Positions 1 to 8,047 of a DNA stretch of 64,000 nucleotides are shown here, one piece after another. Each line of letters opens with the position of its first letter. The first letter of the stretch is position 1. The notes beneath the pieces are model-generated. The model saw only the letters and a program-made list of their open reading frames with translations. It was not told the origin of the DNA and did no database searches. Source of the DNA: Undibacterium paludis (GTDB taxonomy: Bacteria; Pseudomonadota; Gammaproteobacteria; Burkholderiales; Burkholderiaceae_D); assembly GCF_022568815.1 (NCBI RefSeq), contig NZ_JAKZHX010000004.1, positions 62,001 through 126,000 on the forward strand, in the 5' to 3' direction. Position numbers and translations under genes: made by a program.

Positions 1-858
1 CCAAATGACGTCGTGGCGCAAGAAAAACGTCGCTCCCTGATCAGTAATACCGTCATCGGCAAACCTCTGGCCAGCCTTGATTATTTCACGGCAAAATCTT
101 CATTGTCCCTGGTCTGGGTCAATCCAGTCCACGCAGCGACCAACAACGTGGCGGATGAACAGGCACTGGCAGCCAGACTATACCAGCACATAAACGGGGT
201 TGATCTGCATGGGTTTGCACGTTATGGTCAAAGGAACGGTGCCAGCCTTGGTGCGGCCCTGTCCTGGGTAGCGACGGATGAAATGGAAGTACATGCTTCA
301 GTACGCTATCAGAAGCACACCCCCGGCTTGCGCATGAATGATGACGCCAATCTGTTACAACGCAGCTCACCCTGGCAGGACAGCACGCAGGACAATGCAG
401 TACAACTCATGCTTGGAGCAAATTACACAACCGAGTCACAACACAGCTTCTTCCTGGAAGCATGGTGGGACGGTACGGCATTGTCAGGCAAGGATTGGCA
501 AAACTGGAACAGACGTAACCAGGATTTGCGCAACAGCCTGAACTATCTGCCACAGTTCCAGCGTGAAATCGGCTATAACCTGGCCTGGCAAAACCAGGCT
601 CTGTCAGCGTCAGGCAATATCCGTCGCAAAAATGTTTTTGCTCGCTGGAGCTGGCAAGAAAATGGCTGGCAACCTTCGCTCGATGTGCTGTGGACTCCAG
701 AAGATAATGGCCGCATCATCACTGCCGCCCTCGGCTGGCAAGGTGACAGAATCAGCATCAATGGCGGCCTGCGCCTGTATGGTGGCCCAAATAAGGCCAT
801 ACTCGCCCTACTGCCTGACAGTAGAATGGCCTATGTATCAGCGACCTGGGCATTTTGA
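1..858 (+). CDS. Outer-membrane beta-barrel protein, C-terminal part (5' end outside window)
   Basis: The reading frame is open to the first base of the window, so the visible 285 codons are the end of a longer gene. A GTG at 13 is not a convincing start because coding continues upstream. The product has alternating polar and aromatic stretches typical of transmembrane beta strands (for example SFFLEAWWDG and ISINGGLRLYGG) and ends in a terminal Phe (VSATWAF), the usual last residue of barrels inserted by the Bam complex. I do not recognise the family. An export porin or surface polysaccharide exporter is possible but unsupported. Confidence 0.6.
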   Translation, partial: PNDVVAQEKRRSLISNTVIGKPLASLDYFTAKSSLSLVWVNPVHAATNNVADEQALAARLYQHINGVDLHGFARYGQRNGASLGAALSWVATDEMEVHASVRYQKHTPGLRMNDDANLLQRSSPWQDSTQDNAVQLMLGANYTTESQHSFFLEAWWDGTALSGKDWQNWNRRNQDLRNSLNYLPQFQREIGYNLAWQNQALSASGNIRRKNVFARWSWQENGWQPSLDVLWTPEDNGRIITAALGWQGDRISINGGLRLYGGPNKAILALLPDSRMAYVSATWAF

Positions 859-930
859 AGCATCGCAGCGCCACGGATTAGGCGATAATAGACCCCCTCG
901 CTATTATTGTCTGATTGCAGAAAGTGCTGT

Positions 931-1518
931 ATGTCCAAATCCCATGTTGATGCCAACTACCGTTTCATTGCCGCCAACCAGGAAGTCAACACCCGCATCG
1001 CCCAAAGACATCAGTCACTGGCACTGTATGTGACCCTGGTGGTTAGTCTGCTGGCGGCCCTGGTTGCCTTGAAGCCGGGAGAAAGCAATAGTAAATTGCC
1101 CATAGAATGGCTGGTGCTGGGTTTCCCCGTCGCTTCCATCTGCCTGGCTTTCCTGAATTACAAGGCTGAACGTGCCATCACCAATCTGCGCCAGTTCCTG
1201 TCCGCCCTGGAAAGACTGGAAAACGCCCATTACCACTTGCCCAGCTACAACACTGACCCGCGCTGGGCCATCATGGCCAACAAGGCCAGGCGCTTCCAGG
1301 ACTATGCAAGCGCTGTGCTGGTGATCGCCGCCAATGCCATAGGCCTGGGTGCCGTCATCCACATCTACCCGGAGCGTATAGCCGCCAATCAGTTCGTCAT
1401 CTGGATCAGCGGCATTACTGCTTTAATATCACTGTTTGTCTTGCTGTTCATGCCAGCCTGGAGTTATCGTCCTGCCAGCGAACAGGAAAAACTCAATGAT
1501 GAGTCAGCTCAGCCATAA
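931..1518 (+). CDS. Small integral membrane protein of unknown function
   Basis: This is a 195-residue protein beginning MSKSHVDANYRF. A TTG at 907 could extend it by eight residues, but the ATG at 931 is the more natural start. Hydrophobic segments lie at roughly residues 35-50, 62-80, 127-145 and 153-175, so two pairs of membrane helices surround a polar middle with a possible coiled segment (NLRQFLSALERLENAHYHL). The charged C-terminus (SEQEKLNDESAQP) is probably cytoplasmic. I do not recognise the family. The gene is convergent with the diguanylate cyclase that follows. Confidence 0.7.
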   Translation: MSKSHVDANYRFIAANQEVNTRIAQRHQSLALYVTLVVSLLAALVALKPGESNSKLPIEWLVLGFPVASICLAFLNYKAERAITNLRQFLSALERLENAHYHLPSYNTDPRWAIMANKARRFQDYASAVLVIAANAIGLGAVIHIYPERIAANQFVIWISGITALISLFVLLFMPAWSYRPASEQEKLNDESAQP

Positions 1519-1582
1519 GCAAAAAAACTGTGTCCCGAGAAAAACCAGGGACTGGCCCGCATCAGTCGGGCAAGCGTTGCAG

Positions 1583-2560
1583 TCATTCGGAATCGAGCCC
1601 ATCCACCCGCACCGCATTGCGCCCCGATAGTTTTGCTTCATAGAGCATGGCATCGGCACGACGGAACCAGGATTCCCCGTCCTCGTCCTGGCGTCTTCTG
1701 GCAACACCGATGGATACGGTAATCGGGAAATCGCGCAGCAATACTGACTTTTCGACCAGGCTGCGCAATTCTTCCGCCAGGCGGGCAGCGGCAACACTGT
1801 CAACCCCTGTCGCAACGACAACAAATTCTTCACCGCCGTAACGAAAAAAATGATCCCCGCTGCGCAAACGCATGCGCATCAGGGAGCAGAAATTGATCAG
1901 TACCTGATCCCCGACCATATGACCAAACTGGTCGTTGACGTTTTTAAAATGATCAAGATCCAGTATCAGCAAGCAGGTGTCATGCATACCTGTCTCATGC
2001 GTGTTCATGGCATGAATCTGCCTGTCAAAGGCGCGGCGATTCCCGGCACCAGTCAAAAAATCTTTTTCAGCTTGCTGATTCAATTCCACATGCTGCAAAT
2101 CAGTACGCTCGGAAAAAATGTATGAAAACAAATTGATCAGCATCAGCGTGACTACCAGGCTGGATAGATTAAACAAGGGCATGGCAGGTTGCAATATCCA
2201 TAGCAGGCAAAGCAGGGATATGCTGTTGATGGCCAGAGCTTCTTTTGCCTTGAGTATAAAAAAAGCAGCAATCATGGTCGGGTAAGCCCAATACACGATG
2301 GACACCCCTTTGATATAAATGGCAGCGAGCATGCCCACAGAATAAAACACCGTCACGGCAATACCGGCTGCGCGCACCCGCCTGGTGTGCCAGACAAACA
2401 GGGTAATGCAAAGCATGCCAAAGACGATCATCAGGTCGACGGCAGCCAGTATCCAGTGGTGTTGCAGCAAACGAATAATGCCAAAGGGAAGTATGCTGGG
2501 TATGCTAAGGCCGCAAAGCATTAGCAAGACCACCTCTTCCTTTGAGCGTTTTGACAACAT
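1583..2560 (-). CDS. Membrane-bound GGDEF diguanylate cyclase
   Basis: The 325-residue product should make cyclic di-GMP from two GTP at the inner membrane. The N-terminal half (about residues 10-150) contains five or six hydrophobic helices and no recognisable ligand-binding fold. The C-terminal half is a GGDEF domain with the active-site signature GGEEF at about residues 242-246. An intact RxxD inhibitory site (RSGD) lies five residues upstream, so product feedback is expected. LDLDHFKNVNDQFGH and SIGVA are also conserved. The start at 2560 has a GGAAG ribosome site; a TTG five codons upstream is less likely. Confidence 0.92.
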   Translation of the reverse strand: MLSKRSKEEVVLLMLCGLSIPSILPFGIIRLLQHHWILAAVDLMIVFGMLCITLFVWHTRRVRAAGIAVTVFYSVGMLAAIYIKGVSIVYWAYPTMIAAFFILKAKEALAINSISLLCLLWILQPAMPLFNLSSLVVTLMLINLFSYIFSERTDLQHVELNQQAEKDFLTGAGNRRAFDRQIHAMNTHETGMHDTCLLILDLDHFKNVNDQFGHMVGDQVLINFCSLMRMRLRSGDHFFRYGGEEFVVVATGVDSVAAARLAEELRSLVEKSVLLRDFPITVSIGVARRRQDEDGESWFRRADAMLYEAKLSGRNAVRVDGLDSE

Positions 2561-2735
2561 AAGGCTTCCAGTCAAGTCGGGCTGAGCGGCACTGCGGCTG
2601 GATTAGGCATTGTGCCAATTAACTTGCCTGCCCGCAGGATTACAGTTCCAGCCTACCTCATTCCCTGACAGGATGTCCAACAGAAAACCGTGATGTTTGC
2701 CTGATTGACACAACGGTCTTAACACTCTGTAACAC

Positions 2736-3299
2736 TCAGGCTGCAGGCGCCTCATTCCATTTCAACTCTGGGTGCAGTCTCGCATACATCCAGAAATTGC
2801 CGGGTTTGCCACGCACCATGCGAAAAGCATGCAAATAGCCTTCTTGTCTGAATCCCGTCCTTTCCAGCACCTTGCGAGAACTGATGTTGCTCTCCAGTAC
2901 AGTTGCCTGTATGCGGTTCAGGGCAAACTCATTGAAACCCCAATTGCACAGCACCTCACTTGTCACCTGTGCTATGCGCTGCCCCCAGTACTCGGGCGCC
3001 AGGTCATAAGCCAATTCGGCACTACGATTCAGGCCAGATATCGTATGAAAACCAACGGTACCGATCAACAGATCGTCGGTTTTCCTGACAATCGCCAGGC
3101 GTATCGGCGAATTGGGCTCATCTGAAAGATAACTGTCGAACTGTGGCAATAAATCATCAGCACCCGTCAAGTTCCAGCTGGTATGTTGTATTACATGTGG
3201 TTTGCTCAAGTAGGCATACCACTGTGGTATATCACTGTGCCGTATATTACGCAGGCCAAATTCTTTGTATTGGAAGTCAGGTAGGTTAGTAATTTGCAT
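2736..3299 (-). CDS. GNAT-family N-acetyltransferase (RimJ/RimL type)
   Basis: This 187-residue protein has the RimJ/RimL arrangement: an N-terminal strand with LRNIRHSDIPQWYAYLSKP, a central ELAYDLAPEYWGQRIAQV, and a C-terminal RIQATVLESNISSRKVLERTGFRQEG, which is the acetyl-CoA-binding end of the fold. The family acetylates protein N-termini or small amines; the substrate here cannot be told. It starts 14 bases after the stop of the upstream HPt/HD-GYP gene on the same strand, so the two are probably cotranscribed. Confidence 0.88.
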   Translation of the reverse strand: MQITNLPDFQYKEFGLRNIRHSDIPQWYAYLSKPHVIQHTSWNLTGADDLLPQFDSYLSDEPNSPIRLAIVRKTDDLLIGTVGFHTISGLNRSAELAYDLAPEYWGQRIAQVTSEVLCNWGFNEFALNRIQATVLESNISSRKVLERTGFRQEGYLHAFRMVRGKPGNFWMYARLHPELKWNEAPAA

Positions 3300-3313
3300 A
3301 CATCAGAAAAAGC

Positions 3314-4423
3314 TTACGTTTGTCTGGCAAGCAGCTTGCGCACGACATCGTTGAAGACATCTACCATGTCAGGATCGAACTGGGTTTCGCGGTTGGCATT
3401 GATTTCTGAAATGGCACTGAGCAGGCTACGTCTGTAGCTGCGATCAGAACGTTCATTCGTCACCGAGCAAAAAGCATCGACAATAGCCAGCATACGAGCA
3501 CCCGGATGTATCTGCTGTCCCGAAAGGCCATTTGGATAACCACTGCCATCAAAGCGCTCATGATGATCAAGCACCATGCGTGCCGCTTCATCCCATCCGC
3601 CAAAACGGAGCAAGAGCTGACTGCCAGTTATTACATGCTCCTGGACTATTTTCAACTCCTCTCTCGACAGGCCCGCTTCCTTATTGAAGATCGTATGCGG
3701 GATAAAAGCCATGCCAGCATCATGCATCAAAGATGCCGCCTCCAGTTGCCTGGCATTTGCCGGCAGGCCCAGTGCTTCGTTCAAGGCTTCGGTTAATTGT
3801 GCCGTCTGTTCACTGCGATTCTTTCGGTAAATGTTGAGACGGTCTATTTGTCGGGCAATTTTTTGCATCATTGCCAGGTCATCCGGCAATTCGAGCAGCA
3901 CCCTGGGTATTTTGACATTACCGTCCCTGTTGTCAACCTTGCCGTCGAGCAAATCAATTGCGTCCTTGAATTGTTGTGGCTGAAGACCACCACTGCCAGT
4001 TTTTTGCAGCGCATCACAAAGCTCATACAACTGCCGGCGTCTGACATCGCTGGTGCATCCATGGGAAATCAGCTCATTAAGCAAATCCTCAATTTCATCA
4101 ATAGCCAACAACAGAAATTCGCCGAGTTCGCGGAAATAGATATCTTGTTCTGCCCTCACCCTGGCAACGATTTCTTCAAGCCTGTGCAACAACTCAACAA
4201 AGGGAATCAAGCCCACCATCTGACAATTGCCCTTGAGAGAATGCATGGCACGGAACAAGCGGTGCAGATAAGAAGCTCCGCCCTGGTGATTAAGTTCCTT
4301 GATGCAGGCCTCTGCTTCTTCGCAAGCTTCGCGCGTGCAATCGACAAAGTCATCTATCACACTACGCTCCATGGCCAGAAATTCAGGACAAGTCAAACTA
4401 TCAACACTGGCGATTGTATTCAT
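3314..4423 (-). CDS. HPt domain fused to an HD-GYP phosphodiesterase domain
   Basis: The 369-residue protein joins two signalling modules. Residues about 15-115 form a histidine phosphotransfer domain with the phosphoacceptor motif MHSLKGN (His61). Residues about 205-365 form an HD-GYP domain with HD at 234-235 and HHERFDGSGYP at 287-297, the signature of cyclic di-GMP phosphodiesterases. The likely role is degradation of c-di-GMP under control of a phosphorelay. The usual HDIGK is HDAGM here, so one metal ligand environment may differ. I chose the ATG at 4423 because AGGAAGG precedes it; an in-frame ATG 44 codons upstream lacks a good site. No sensor kinase is nearby. Confidence 0.88.
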   Translation of the reverse strand: MNTIASVDSLTCPEFLAMERSVIDDFVDCTREACEEAEACIKELNHQGGASYLHRLFRAMHSLKGNCQMVGLIPFVELLHRLEEIVARVRAEQDIYFRELGEFLLLAIDEIEDLLNELISHGCTSDVRRRQLYELCDALQKTGSGGLQPQQFKDAIDLLDGKVDNRDGNVKIPRVLLELPDDLAMMQKIARQIDRLNIYRKNRSEQTAQLTEALNEALGLPANARQLEAASLMHDAGMAFIPHTIFNKEAGLSREELKIVQEHVITGSQLLLRFGGWDEAARMVLDHHERFDGSGYPNGLSGQQIHPGARMLAIVDAFCSVTNERSDRSYRRSLLSAISEINANRETQFDPDMVDVFNDVVRKLLARQT

Positions 4424-4563
4424 CTTGGACCTTCCTGATTGTCGCTGATCAACATTATTGGAAATTATAGTCCAAAGCGACCTCCCTTTAAGGCAAGCAA
4501 AAATTAATCCGAAAACTAGTTTATCTATAGACTTGATCGCACTGTTCTTTGACAATGCATTTT

Positions 4564-4583
4564 CAATATGACGATTGTCATAT
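4564..4583. promoter_or_regulatory. Perfect 8-bp-arm palindrome upstream of the HPt/HD-GYP gene
   Basis: AATATGAC and GTCATATT face each other across the four-base centre GATT, about 140 bases upstream of the start at 4423 in an AT-rich stretch. It could be an operator for a dimeric regulator. No regulator is identified, and its distance from the start codon leaves its role open. Confidence 0.4.
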
Positions 4584-4673
4584 TTTTCATATTAGTTAAA
4601 AATCAAATAGTCAGAGTGACAAATAAATTACCATAACGTGAAGGGTCCTGACAACCTCCAATTTCAAATTGAA

Positions 4674-4712
4674 TTACTCAGCAAACACCTTGTTCACCGG
4701 AGTCAGCGATTG
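4674..4712 (-). pseudogene. Vestigial C-terminal tail of a second M16 peptidase gene
   Basis: Read on the minus strand, these 13 codons give QSLTPVNKVFAE and a TAA stop. This mirrors the end of the neighbouring M16 peptidase (ITPASKVFAE then TGA). The two share 17 consecutive identical bases around the stop. The frame is closed by a stop about 10 codons upstream, so only the tail of a former paralogue survives. A terminator lies between it and the intact gene. Confidence 0.5.
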
Positions 4713-4742
4713 AGGCAAAAAATAAAGTAAATGTCAGAAGAG

Positions 4743-4781
4743 AAAAACCCTGCGATCTTTGCAGATTGCAGGGTTTTTCAT
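4743..4781. terminator. Bidirectional intrinsic terminator after the M16 gene
   Basis: A perfect stem AAAACCCTGC/GCAGGGTTTT closes a loop of about 14 bases, with A and T runs on either side. It lies just downstream of the stop of the M16 peptidase at 4804 and would end that transcript. Confidence 0.85.
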
Positions 4782-4803
4782 TACCACGGGAAACTACCCG
4801 ACT

Positions 4804-7692
4804 TCACTCAGCAAACACCTTGCTTGCAGGCGTGATAGTGACAGCATCCGTTTTAATATTCAGTTTGCGCTTGCCTATGACCTGGTCTTCGTCCAGCAAT
4901 TCCTTCGGTTTGTCGGAATTGTACTTGATCGGTGACTCAGCATCTGCCACCAGCTTTGCCTTCAGATCGGCAGCATCTTTGGCGATGACGACGACGGACA
5001 GGTTTTCTGCCGACAAGTGCTTTTTGATGGCAGTATTGACATCTTCCAGTGTCAGCTTGCTCAGGTTGTCACGCATCATCTTGGTGAATTCAGGTGTGTG
5101 ATGCCATTGCGCATCCAGGGCATAGCCAAGCTGCTGATCTTGTGTCGCCGTCATCATGAAGACATTCTTCATCAGATAGGCACGGGTGATCTCGAACTCT
5201 TCCTTGCTCAGACCCTTGTTGACCATTCGGTCGAACTCAGTCAGTGCAACACGCATGGCCATCTGGGCATTTTCCGGCGCGACCGGGCGTATCCAGATTT
5301 CAAACAGTTGTGACTGACGCGCCCTGTTGGCAGTTGGGAAGAACTGGAACATGCCGCCAGGGAAAGCTTCGATATACGCATAGTCGCCGTAATTCATGCC
5401 ACGTACTTCGCGTATGCGCTGGTACAGGTGGGAAGAGCTGGCACGATGTTCGCCAAGCCAGGTCTTGGCCAGCCACAAGGCAGCAAAGTCTGGATGAGCA
5501 CGTGTCACCGTGATGGGCTGTCCCAGAGAGATAGCGGTTGCTCGCGTATTCTTCTCTATGATCTCCACTTCCAGCCCCTTGCTGACTTTACCCACAGGTG
5601 CGGCAATGCGTGCAATACCCGCGCCTTCTGGCAATTTCGCCAGGGCTTGCTGCAAGGAAGCCTGCATGGTTTCAGTCACGTCACCAGAGATACCAACCTT
5701 CAATGCACCCCTGGTATACGCCTGTTTCCAGAACTGTTTGACATCATCCAACGTAATCGCATCCAAGCCTTTGATCGTACCCAATACAGGGTGGGCATAG
5801 GGGGACGCAGCAAACACATTGGTTTGCAGGCGTTCTTTGGCGAGTTCTTCTTCGTTATTGTCCTTCAGGTCCAGTGTCAGTGCATTTTTTTGTGCATCCT
5901 TGAGACGGCGGAAATCTTCTTCACGGAAGCCTGGTTCCAGTAACTGCGGCAAGGCGATATTGATCAGCTCATCCCATTTGTCTTTGTGTATGGAACCGCT
6001 GAAGGTGGTCATTTCCTTGTCGGTCTGGCTACCGAAGCTGGCCGCCAGCGGGAACAGTGCTTTCTTGATTTCATCTATCTTGCGTTCTTTGGAGCCGGCC
6101 GCATCGACCATGGCTGCGGTCAGGGCTGCCAGACCTTCCTTGCCTGCCGGGTCATTGGCGGAACCGGCATTGAACACCAGTTTGAAACGTATCTGAGGCA
6201 AGGCTGATTTTTGTACCAGCATGTCGAGCTTGCTGTCTGTGTTCTTGTCAGCAAAGCTGGCCAGCTTGGGCAACTGCGCCACTTCGGCAGGCAGCGCTGA
6301 GTTAGACAACGTAGTGACGATCATGCTATCGTCAGTCAGGTACTTCTTCGCCGCGGCCTGCAAGTCAGCTGGCGTCAGGCTATCGATAAGCTGATAAAAC
6401 TGGTTCATCGTCGCGTAAGAACGCTTGTAATGAACAAAGCGTACCAGGGTAGAAGCGATTTGCTCGGTATTATCCAGTGAGCGTATGACACCGTATTTGA
6501 GCGCTGACTTGGCGTCAGCCACCTCCTTGTCAGACAATGGTTTGGCGGTAATGCTGGCAACGGTCTTCATGATCGCGTCACGTACATACACCACATCTTC
6601 CGGCTTCTTGACACGCGCACCTATGGTCGCCAGACCAGGATCGACATTGTCTGGCGTATAGTCAAATAACTGATCGACTTTTTGCTCATCCTGCTGCAAA
6701 CGCTTGTTCAGGGCAGAGGTGGAACCGAAAGACAGGTTCAGCAGCAGACGCAGGGCTGCATGTTCCTTGTTCACTTCAGAAAAAGCTGGTGCATGGAAGG
6801 CCACGGTCACATACGGCAAGGTAGGGCTAGGCCATGGTACGTGTTTGTAGATTGCGCCTGTCGCCGGTGGTTCTGCCGGAACAGCAGGTTGCACCTTGCC
6901 GCGCTGCCATTTACCCCAGTACTTCTCGACCAAGGCGATGGCCTTTTGTGGTTCTACATCACCGGCGATGATGACAGTGGTGCGCTCCGGGCGATACCAG
7001 CGGTCAAAGAACACCTTGGAATAGGCATATTGATTGGGCATGTCCTCAATATCCTTGAGAAAGCCCATGGTCGTGTGTTTGTAGGTATGCTTTTGGTAAG
7101 CCGCATCGCGCATGACTTCAAACAGCTTGCTGATGGGGTTGGCGCTATTTTTATTGTATTCACCCAGTACTGCACGCGATTCTGTCTTGAAATCGGCTTC
7201 GCTATACGACAAGTTCTGGAAACGGTCTGCTTCTATACGCAGCATGGTTTCCAGGTCTTCCTTGGAGAAGGTTGTATGGTAATTGGTCAGGTCATCGCTG
7301 GTATAGGCATTTTGTCTTGCGCCAGTGGCCGTCAATATATCCTTGTACTTGTCTGCCGGAATTTCTTTGGTGCCACGGAACATCATATGCTCAAAGAAAT
7401 GGGCAAAGCCGGATTTACCCTCTTCTATTTCATTGCGTGAGCCGGTCTGTACTGGAATATGCAGCGAGATGATATTAGGCAAGCCCGTAGGCACGATGAT
7501 GATTTTCAGGCCATTTTGCAGCAGCTTTTCCGTCGCGTGGAAGGGCAACAGGTCTGCTGTTTTTTGCCCTGGTTTAACCACTTTAGCAGCCGTTGTTGCC
7601 GGGGTGGCTTTATCCTGTGCGTGGACAGAAAGAGCCGGGAGAAAGGCAGATGCCAGCGCCAAAGCCAGCGTGCTGCGTACAAAGGTTTTCAT
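4804..7692 (-). CDS. Periplasmic M16 zinc metallopeptidase (two-domain, insulinase/pitrilysin family)
   Basis: The 962-residue product begins with a signal peptide ending near VHAQ (residues 1-26), so it acts in the periplasm. The first M16 unit carries the inverted zinc motif HFFEH (His98, Glu101, His102), with the distal acidic ligand expected in ESRAVLGEYNK. A second pair of M16 domains in the C-terminal half lacks HxxEH, as usual for the non-catalytic partner in single-chain pitrilysins. The family degrades peptides enclosed in the clamshell; the substrate is unknown. The start at 7692 has AGGTGG seven bases upstream; an ATG seven codons earlier is worse placed. Confidence 0.92.
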   Translation of the reverse strand: MKTFVRSTLALALASAFLPALSVHAQDKATPATTAAKVVKPGQKTADLLPFHATEKLLQNGLKIIIVPTGLPNIISLHIPVQTGSRNEIEEGKSGFAHFFEHMMFRGTKEIPADKYKDILTATGARQNAYTSDDLTNYHTTFSKEDLETMLRIEADRFQNLSYSEADFKTESRAVLGEYNKNSANPISKLFEVMRDAAYQKHTYKHTTMGFLKDIEDMPNQYAYSKVFFDRWYRPERTTVIIAGDVEPQKAIALVEKYWGKWQRGKVQPAVPAEPPATGAIYKHVPWPSPTLPYVTVAFHAPAFSEVNKEHAALRLLLNLSFGSTSALNKRLQQDEQKVDQLFDYTPDNVDPGLATIGARVKKPEDVVYVRDAIMKTVASITAKPLSDKEVADAKSALKYGVIRSLDNTEQIASTLVRFVHYKRSYATMNQFYQLIDSLTPADLQAAAKKYLTDDSMIVTTLSNSALPAEVAQLPKLASFADKNTDSKLDMLVQKSALPQIRFKLVFNAGSANDPAGKEGLAALTAAMVDAAGSKERKIDEIKKALFPLAASFGSQTDKEMTTFSGSIHKDKWDELINIALPQLLEPGFREEDFRRLKDAQKNALTLDLKDNNEEELAKERLQTNVFAASPYAHPVLGTIKGLDAITLDDVKQFWKQAYTRGALKVGISGDVTETMQASLQQALAKLPEGAGIARIAAPVGKVSKGLEVEIIEKNTRATAISLGQPITVTRAHPDFAALWLAKTWLGEHRASSSHLYQRIREVRGMNYGDYAYIEAFPGGMFQFFPTANRARQSQLFEIWIRPVAPENAQMAMRVALTEFDRMVNKGLSKEEFEITRAYLMKNVFMMTATQDQQLGYALDAQWHHTPEFTKMMRDNLSKLTLEDVNTAIKKHLSAENLSVVVIAKDAADLKAKLVADAESPIKYNSDKPKELLDEDQVIGKRKLNIKTDAVTITPASKVFAE

Positions 7693-7820
7693 GGTTGCAC
7701 CACCTGTAGTCATATTATTTTAAGGAAACCTGGATCAGATTTTACGAAACTATCTTCTGAACAACATCTGAAGATAGCTCAAAAAGCAGCAATATGACTA
7801 CTGTTTGGAGAACAAGTTCA

Positions 7821-7964
7821 AGGAACCACTGATTATGCTACTGCGCGACACGATTTTGAACCTGCTGTTTTTGCAAATTCGTCGTCGTACCGGAGTACGA
7901 CTGCGCTTCTGGGTTTTCAATGCGTCAAACTAGCACCGTTCGCTACGCTTAATCAGCGATTCCT
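7821..7964. repeat. Small MITE-like element with 15-bp imperfect terminal inverted repeats
   Basis: The segment begins AGGAACCACTGATTA and ends TAATCAGCGATTCCT. The ends are inverted repeats matching at 13 of 15 positions. Inside is a hairpin, GTCGTAC-CGGA-GTACGAC, near 7889-7906. There is no coding capacity, and it sits between two genes in a 355-base gap. This is the shape of a non-autonomous mobile repeat or other dispersed intergenic repeat. I found no second copy in this window. The hexamer AGTTCA occurs at 7815-7820 and 7975-7980, but the right copy is not adjacent to the end, so a target duplication is not established. Confidence 0.5.
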
Positions 7965-7994
7965 AAAAAACCATAGTTCACTGGCGATGGAGAC

Positions 7995-8032
7995 AAAAAA
8001 GCCCTGATGCTTTTTATGCATCAGGGCTTTCC
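7995..8032. terminator. Intrinsic terminator of the pyruvate dehydrogenase operon
   Basis: AAAGCCCTGATGC and GCATCAGGGCTTT form a perfect stem around a loop of TTTTTAT. It follows the lpdA stop at 8048 on the minus strand by 15 bases, with a U-rich 3' side in that direction. Confidence 0.88.
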
Positions 8033-8047
8033 TTGGTCCAAACTCAC

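Noticed and set aside
7815-7980. AGTTCA on both sides of the inverted-repeat element as a target duplication
   Set aside because: The right copy is 10 bases away from the element's end, so the match may be chance.
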